The position numbers and the translations under genes were made by a program. A stretch of DNA of 38,506 nucleotides from Thermodesulfobacteriota bacterium. GTDB taxonomy: Bacteria > Thermosulfidibacterota > Thermosulfidibacteria > Thermosulfidibacterales > B14-G1. The DNA is taken from positions 1-38,506 of the forward strand of contig JAJSAC010000051.1 in NCBI GenBank assembly GCA_024274915.1, written 5' to 3'. The number at the start of each line of letters is the position of its first letter. Position 1 is the stretch's first letter. Positions 35,979-38,506 of this stretch are shown here, piece after piece. The notes under the pieces were generated by a model that ran no database searches, was not told the DNA's origin, and was given only the letters and a program-made list of their open reading frames with translations.

Positions 35979-36779
35979 ATGATAGGGGTGGTGGTCGCAG
36001 GTGTGGCAGGCAGAATGGGTTCCACCATAGCCCGTTTGGTGGAGGAAGACCTCCAACTTACCCTGGTAGGGGCTACCGAGGCCCCAGGTCACCCTTGGGT
36101 GGGAGGGGATCTTAAAGCTTTTTTGGGCGTGGGAGAGGAGGTGAAGGTATCCTCTACGTTGGATGAGGCCATCACCGGGGAGACCCGGGTGGTGATAGAT
36201 TTCACTTTGCCCCAGGCTACCTTGGCCCACCTGGAAACGGCGGTGAAGGAGGGGGTGGCCATGGTTATTGGTACTACGGGTATCACAGGGGATGATCTGG
36301 AAAAGGCTCGGTCTCTGGCTGCCCGCATTCCCTGCGTTTGGGCTCCCAATATGAGCGTGGGGGTGAACCTTCTGTTTAAGCTGGTGGGAGAGGTGGCCCG
36401 AATTCTGGGGGAGGACTACGATGTGGAAATTGTCGAAATCCATCATCGGTTCAAGAAGGACGCCCCCAGTGGTACCGCCGTGCGCCTAGCCGAGAAGGTG
36501 GCTCAGGCCCTAAGACGGGAGATAGACCAGGTAGGGGTGTATGGCCGCCGTGGCATGGTGGGAGAGCGGAAAAAGGAGGAGATCGGTGTTATGGCCTTAA
36601 GGGGTGGTGATGTGGTGGGGGAACACACCGTCATCTTTGCCACCCTAGGGGAGAGGGTGGAGCTTACCCACCGGGCCCATAGCCGAGAGACCTTTGCCAG
36701 AGGTGCCATAAGGGCGGCTAAGTGGGTGGTGGACATGGCGCCAGGCCTCTACGACATGGCCCAAGTGCTGGGGCTTTAG
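35979..36779 (+). CDS. dapB: 4-hydroxy-tetrahydrodipicolinate reductase
   Basis: This 266-residue NAD(P)H-dependent reductase performs the next step of lysine and peptidoglycan precursor synthesis. The Rossmann motif is VAGVAGRMG, IGTTGI follows, and the catalytic region is EIHHRFKKDAPSGTAVRLAE, which contains the DapB signature. RGGDVVGEHTV and TLGERVELTHRAHSRETFA are conserved. The start at ATG 35979 follows GAGGTGAACT. A diaminopimelate aminotransferase gene (dapL) or the succinylase genes are not in this window. Confidence 0.96.
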   Translation: MIGVVVAGVAGRMGSTIARLVEEDLQLTLVGATEAPGHPWVGGDLKAFLGVGEEVKVSSTLDEAITGETRVVIDFTLPQATLAHLETAVKEGVAMVIGTTGITGDDLEKARSLAARIPCVWAPNMSVGVNLLFKLVGEVARILGEDYDVEIVEIHHRFKKDAPSGTAVRLAEKVAQALRREIDQVGVYGRRGMVGERKKEEIGVMALRGGDVVGEHTVIFATLGERVELTHRAHSRETFARGAIRAAKWVVDMAPGLYDMAQVLGL

Positions 36780-36787
36780 GTGTAGGG

Positions 36788-36857
36788 CTAAAGACAAGGG
36801 CAAAAGGCTAAAGGCTAGGGGCTAGAGGTGAGGGATGAAGGCGGAAGGATGAGGGAT
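36788..36857 (+). repeat. Degenerate 7-bp tandem array overlapping the gltX start
   Basis: Ten successive 7-mers of related sequence (for example TAAAGGC, TAGGGGC, TAGAGGT, GAGGGAT, GAAGGAT) run without phase change between dapB and gltX. Both possible gltX starts (GTG 36828, ATG 36849) lie inside the array. Confidence 0.7.
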
Positions 36858-38267
36858 GGTAAAAAGGCAAGCTCATCCTTGGGTTTTCCTGTAAAGACCC
36901 GTTTCGCTCCCAGCCCCACGGGGTATCTTCACCTGGGCAATGCCAGGATAGCTCTCATAAACTACGTAGTGGCCCTCCAGCATGGGGGTCACTTTCTATT
37001 GCGCATGGAGGATACTGATCTGGAGAGAAGCCAGCCCCGTTTTGTGTCGGCGATAAAGGAGGATCTGGAATGGCTGGGACTTTCGTGGCACGGGGAAGTG
37101 ATTTTTCAAAGCCAAAGACTCGAGCTCTATAAAAGAAAGGCCCTGGATCTGTGGAAAGGGGGGGTGGCCTATCCTTGTTTTCGTACCCCCCAGGAGTTGG
37201 AGGATCATCGAAGGAAATGTATCGAGAAGGGGAAACCTCCACGCTACAGTGGCAGGTGCAGAGGGCTTTCTCCTATGGAAGTTCAGGCTCGTGTGGTTGA
37301 GGGAGAGCCTTTTTCCCTCCGTCTCAAGATAAATGCTGGGGCCCATGTGAAATGGGAGGATGTGGTGAAGGGCGCCAAGAAATTCAGGGGCAAGGACCTG
37401 GACGATGTAGTCCTTTTGAGGTCTGATGGTACGCCTACCTATCATTTGGCGGTGGTGGTGGACGATGGAGAGGCGGGTATCACCCATGTCATTCGAGGGG
37501 AAGACCATTTAGCCAACACCCCTTACCATATCCTTCTCTTTGAGGCCCTTGGTTATCCTGCGCCCACCTTTGCCCATGTGCCTCTGGTACGGGCTCCGGA
37601 AGGTGAGGTGCTGGAAAAGAGGGAGGGAAGCCTTTGGACGTTGAGACGTCTCCGAGGGGAGGGTTATTTGCCCTTGGCTTTGGTCAATTTCCTCATCATC
37701 CTGGGCTGGAACCCACCCCGTAAGCCTCCCCTCACGTGGAAAGATATACTGGGGTCCTTTTCCATGGAGAAACTCTCTTCTTCTTCCGTCACCTTTTCCC
37801 CCTCTTCCCTGGTTTCCATCAACAGAAAGCTCCTGGCCACTTTACCCTTGGAGGAAATCTTAGGAGCCTTGGAGCCCTATTTATCTTGTCCGCTGCCTAA
37901 AGGGAGGCTTAAAGGGGCCGTAGCTCTAGTAAGGGAGAATGCTTCTACCCTGGTAGACTTGGCTCAATGGGTGGAGAGACTGGTGGTGGGGCCTGGCAAA
38001 GTAGATCTGGAAGAAGGTGAGGAGGATGTACTCCGGTTTTTCTGGGACTCCAAGGGGGAGGGGCGTTCCTGGCAGGAGGTCTTGGAGGAGATGGCGAAGG
38101 GAATGGACAAGGAGGAGAAGCGCCTCCTCTTTCGTACTTTAAGGAAGGCTTTCCTGGGTTCACCCCAAGGCCCTCCCATGGGAGATTTGATAGCTTTCCT
38201 GGGGGAGGAGGAAGTGGCTAGGAGGCTAAGGGACTCCTTGAGCTTAGAGGATGAAGAACCATCTTGA
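36849..38267 (+). CDS. gltX: Glutamyl-tRNA synthetase with atypical KMSKS loop
   Basis: This class I synthetase of about 472 residues has the HIGH-equivalent HLGN (28-31) in APSPTGYLHLGNARIALIN, RMEDTD, and the Rossmann stretch YHLAVVVDDGEAGITHVIRGEDHLANT. The region aligned with the KMSKS loop reads EGEVLEKREGSL (251-262), where bacterial GluRS normally have DGKKLSKRHG. K257 and R258 remain, but the first Lys and the Ser are lost. The zinc region is partial (C110, C124, C137). The anticodon-binding half is present, so it is not a truncated GluQ-RS. ATG 36849 is a compromise: it and the GTG at 36828 both lie in a repeat array. It could be a second, specialised GluRS or the only one. Confidence 0.88.
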   Translation: MRDGKKASSSLGFPVKTRFAPSPTGYLHLGNARIALINYVVALQHGGHFLLRMEDTDLERSQPRFVSAIKEDLEWLGLSWHGEVIFQSQRLELYKRKALDLWKGGVAYPCFRTPQELEDHRRKCIEKGKPPRYSGRCRGLSPMEVQARVVEGEPFSLRLKINAGAHVKWEDVVKGAKKFRGKDLDDVVLLRSDGTPTYHLAVVVDDGEAGITHVIRGEDHLANTPYHILLFEALGYPAPTFAHVPLVRAPEGEVLEKREGSLWTLRRLRGEGYLPLALVNFLIILGWNPPRKPPLTWKDILGSFSMEKLSSSSVTFSPSSLVSINRKLLATLPLEEILGALEPYLSCPLPKGRLKGAVALVRENASTLVDLAQWVERLVVGPGKVDLEEGEEDVLRFFWDSKGEGRSWQEVLEEMAKGMDKEEKRLLFRTLRKAFLGSPQGPPMGDLIAFLGEEEVARRLRDSLSLEDEEPS

Positions 38268-38303
38268 TGCAGGGCTTCCCCCAGTTTTACCCTTAGGGAT
38301 AGG

Positions 38304-38444
38304 GGCGGGGCGTTCCGACCGCAGAGATGATAGCTCATAGTTCATAGCTCGTAGTTCATGGTTCAATGCTCATAGTTGTTATCAGCCATGAGCCATGAGC
38401 CATCAGCTATCAGCCATGGGCAAGGGAGGAATGCCCCGCCTTTT
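38304..38444 (+). terminator. Large terminator-like stem with an inserted heptamer loop
   Basis: GGCGGGGCGTTCC (38304-38316) and GGAATGCCCCGCC (38428-38440) form a 13-bp RNA stem with one G-U pair, followed by TTTTCACTT. The 111-nt loop contains the heptamer array, whose halves are themselves complementary. It is the likely 3' end of the gltX transcript. Confidence 0.6.
38328..38418 (+). repeat. Inverted heptamer tandem array after gltX
   Basis: Thirteen exact-phase 7-mers are present. Seven resemble TCATAGT or TCATGGT, one is a centre unit, and five resemble AGCCATG. In reverse complement, offset by one base, the second group reads TCATGGC, so the two halves can fold into an imperfect arm of about 35 bp. 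Confidence 0.75.
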
Positions 38445-38506
38445 CACTTGTTTGAAAGGGAAAATCCAGAATTCTGAACATGATGCCTTTACCAAGAAGG
38501 GAATCT

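Larger units (their letters stand above)
38268..38506. other. Non-coding end of window after gltX
   Basis: No ORF of note is present in this 239-bp stretch. It holds the large inverted structure at 38304-38444 (annotated separately) and, at the very end, about 60 bp of unremarkable sequence. Confidence 0.5.

Noticed and set aside
38328-38418. Possible CRISPR array
   Set aside because: The repeat unit is only 7 bp with no spacers and no cas genes; it is a degenerate tandem repeat.

Overview
The window is a bacterial chromosome segment, judged by eye at mid-50s % G+C. AGG is a dominant Arg codon, Shine-Dalgarno sequences are strong, and many operon borders carry GC-rich hairpins. The gene set points to an anaerobe of the Desulfobacterota (former Deltaproteobacteria) type, possibly thermophilic: a complete TCA set using ferredoxin-linked 2-oxoglutarate oxidoreductase, a eukaryote-like citrate synthase, an Aquifex-type aconitase, RtcB with archease, and tandem pilB-pilT. 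The taxonomic placement is inference; no rRNA gene is present.

Layout. Positions 1-370 hold an eroded transposon end (23-bp direct repeats with an inverted copy) joined to the 3' end of a SEC-C motif gene. A RHH/RelE toxin-antitoxin pair (509-983) and a macro-domain protein (1249-1791) follow. Next come a secreted protein of unknown function (minus strand), a lipoprotein gene with an apparent -1 frameshift, an rtcB-archease operon (minus strand) and an aldehyde dehydrogenase (minus strand).

From 6.7 to 24.0 kb every enzyme of the TCA cycle is encoded on the plus strand: aconitase, citrate synthase, monomeric NADP-isocitrate dehydrogenase, malate dehydrogenase, two-subunit class I fumarase, SdhCDAB, SucCD and KorDABG. 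There is no ATP-citrate lyase and no 2-oxoglutarate dehydrogenase E1/E2. The cycle could therefore run oxidatively, with ferredoxin reduced at the 2-oxoglutarate step, or in reverse through a reversible citrate synthase. A 30-codon ORF just upstream of mdh looks like the 5' remnant of a lost dimeric icd gene. The monomeric enzyme encoded immediately upstream would then be its replacement.

The remainder holds lon and hsp20 (minus strand, clear promoter), a nitroreductase, a tRNA-Met, pilB and pilT, then a tightly packed amino-acid operon: argH, a FN3-type lipoprotein, lysA, dapF, dapA, dapB. It ends with a glutamyl-tRNA synthetase whose KMSKS loop is degenerate. Intergenic regions around gltX, and more weakly before dapA, carry degenerate 7-bp tandem repeats. 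The array after gltX sits inside the loop of a 13-bp stem that resembles an intrinsic terminator.

I found no CRISPR array, prophage, rRNA or intact transposase. The points most worth checking are the icd remnant, the heptamer arrays (one overlapping the gltX start) and the unusual GluRS.
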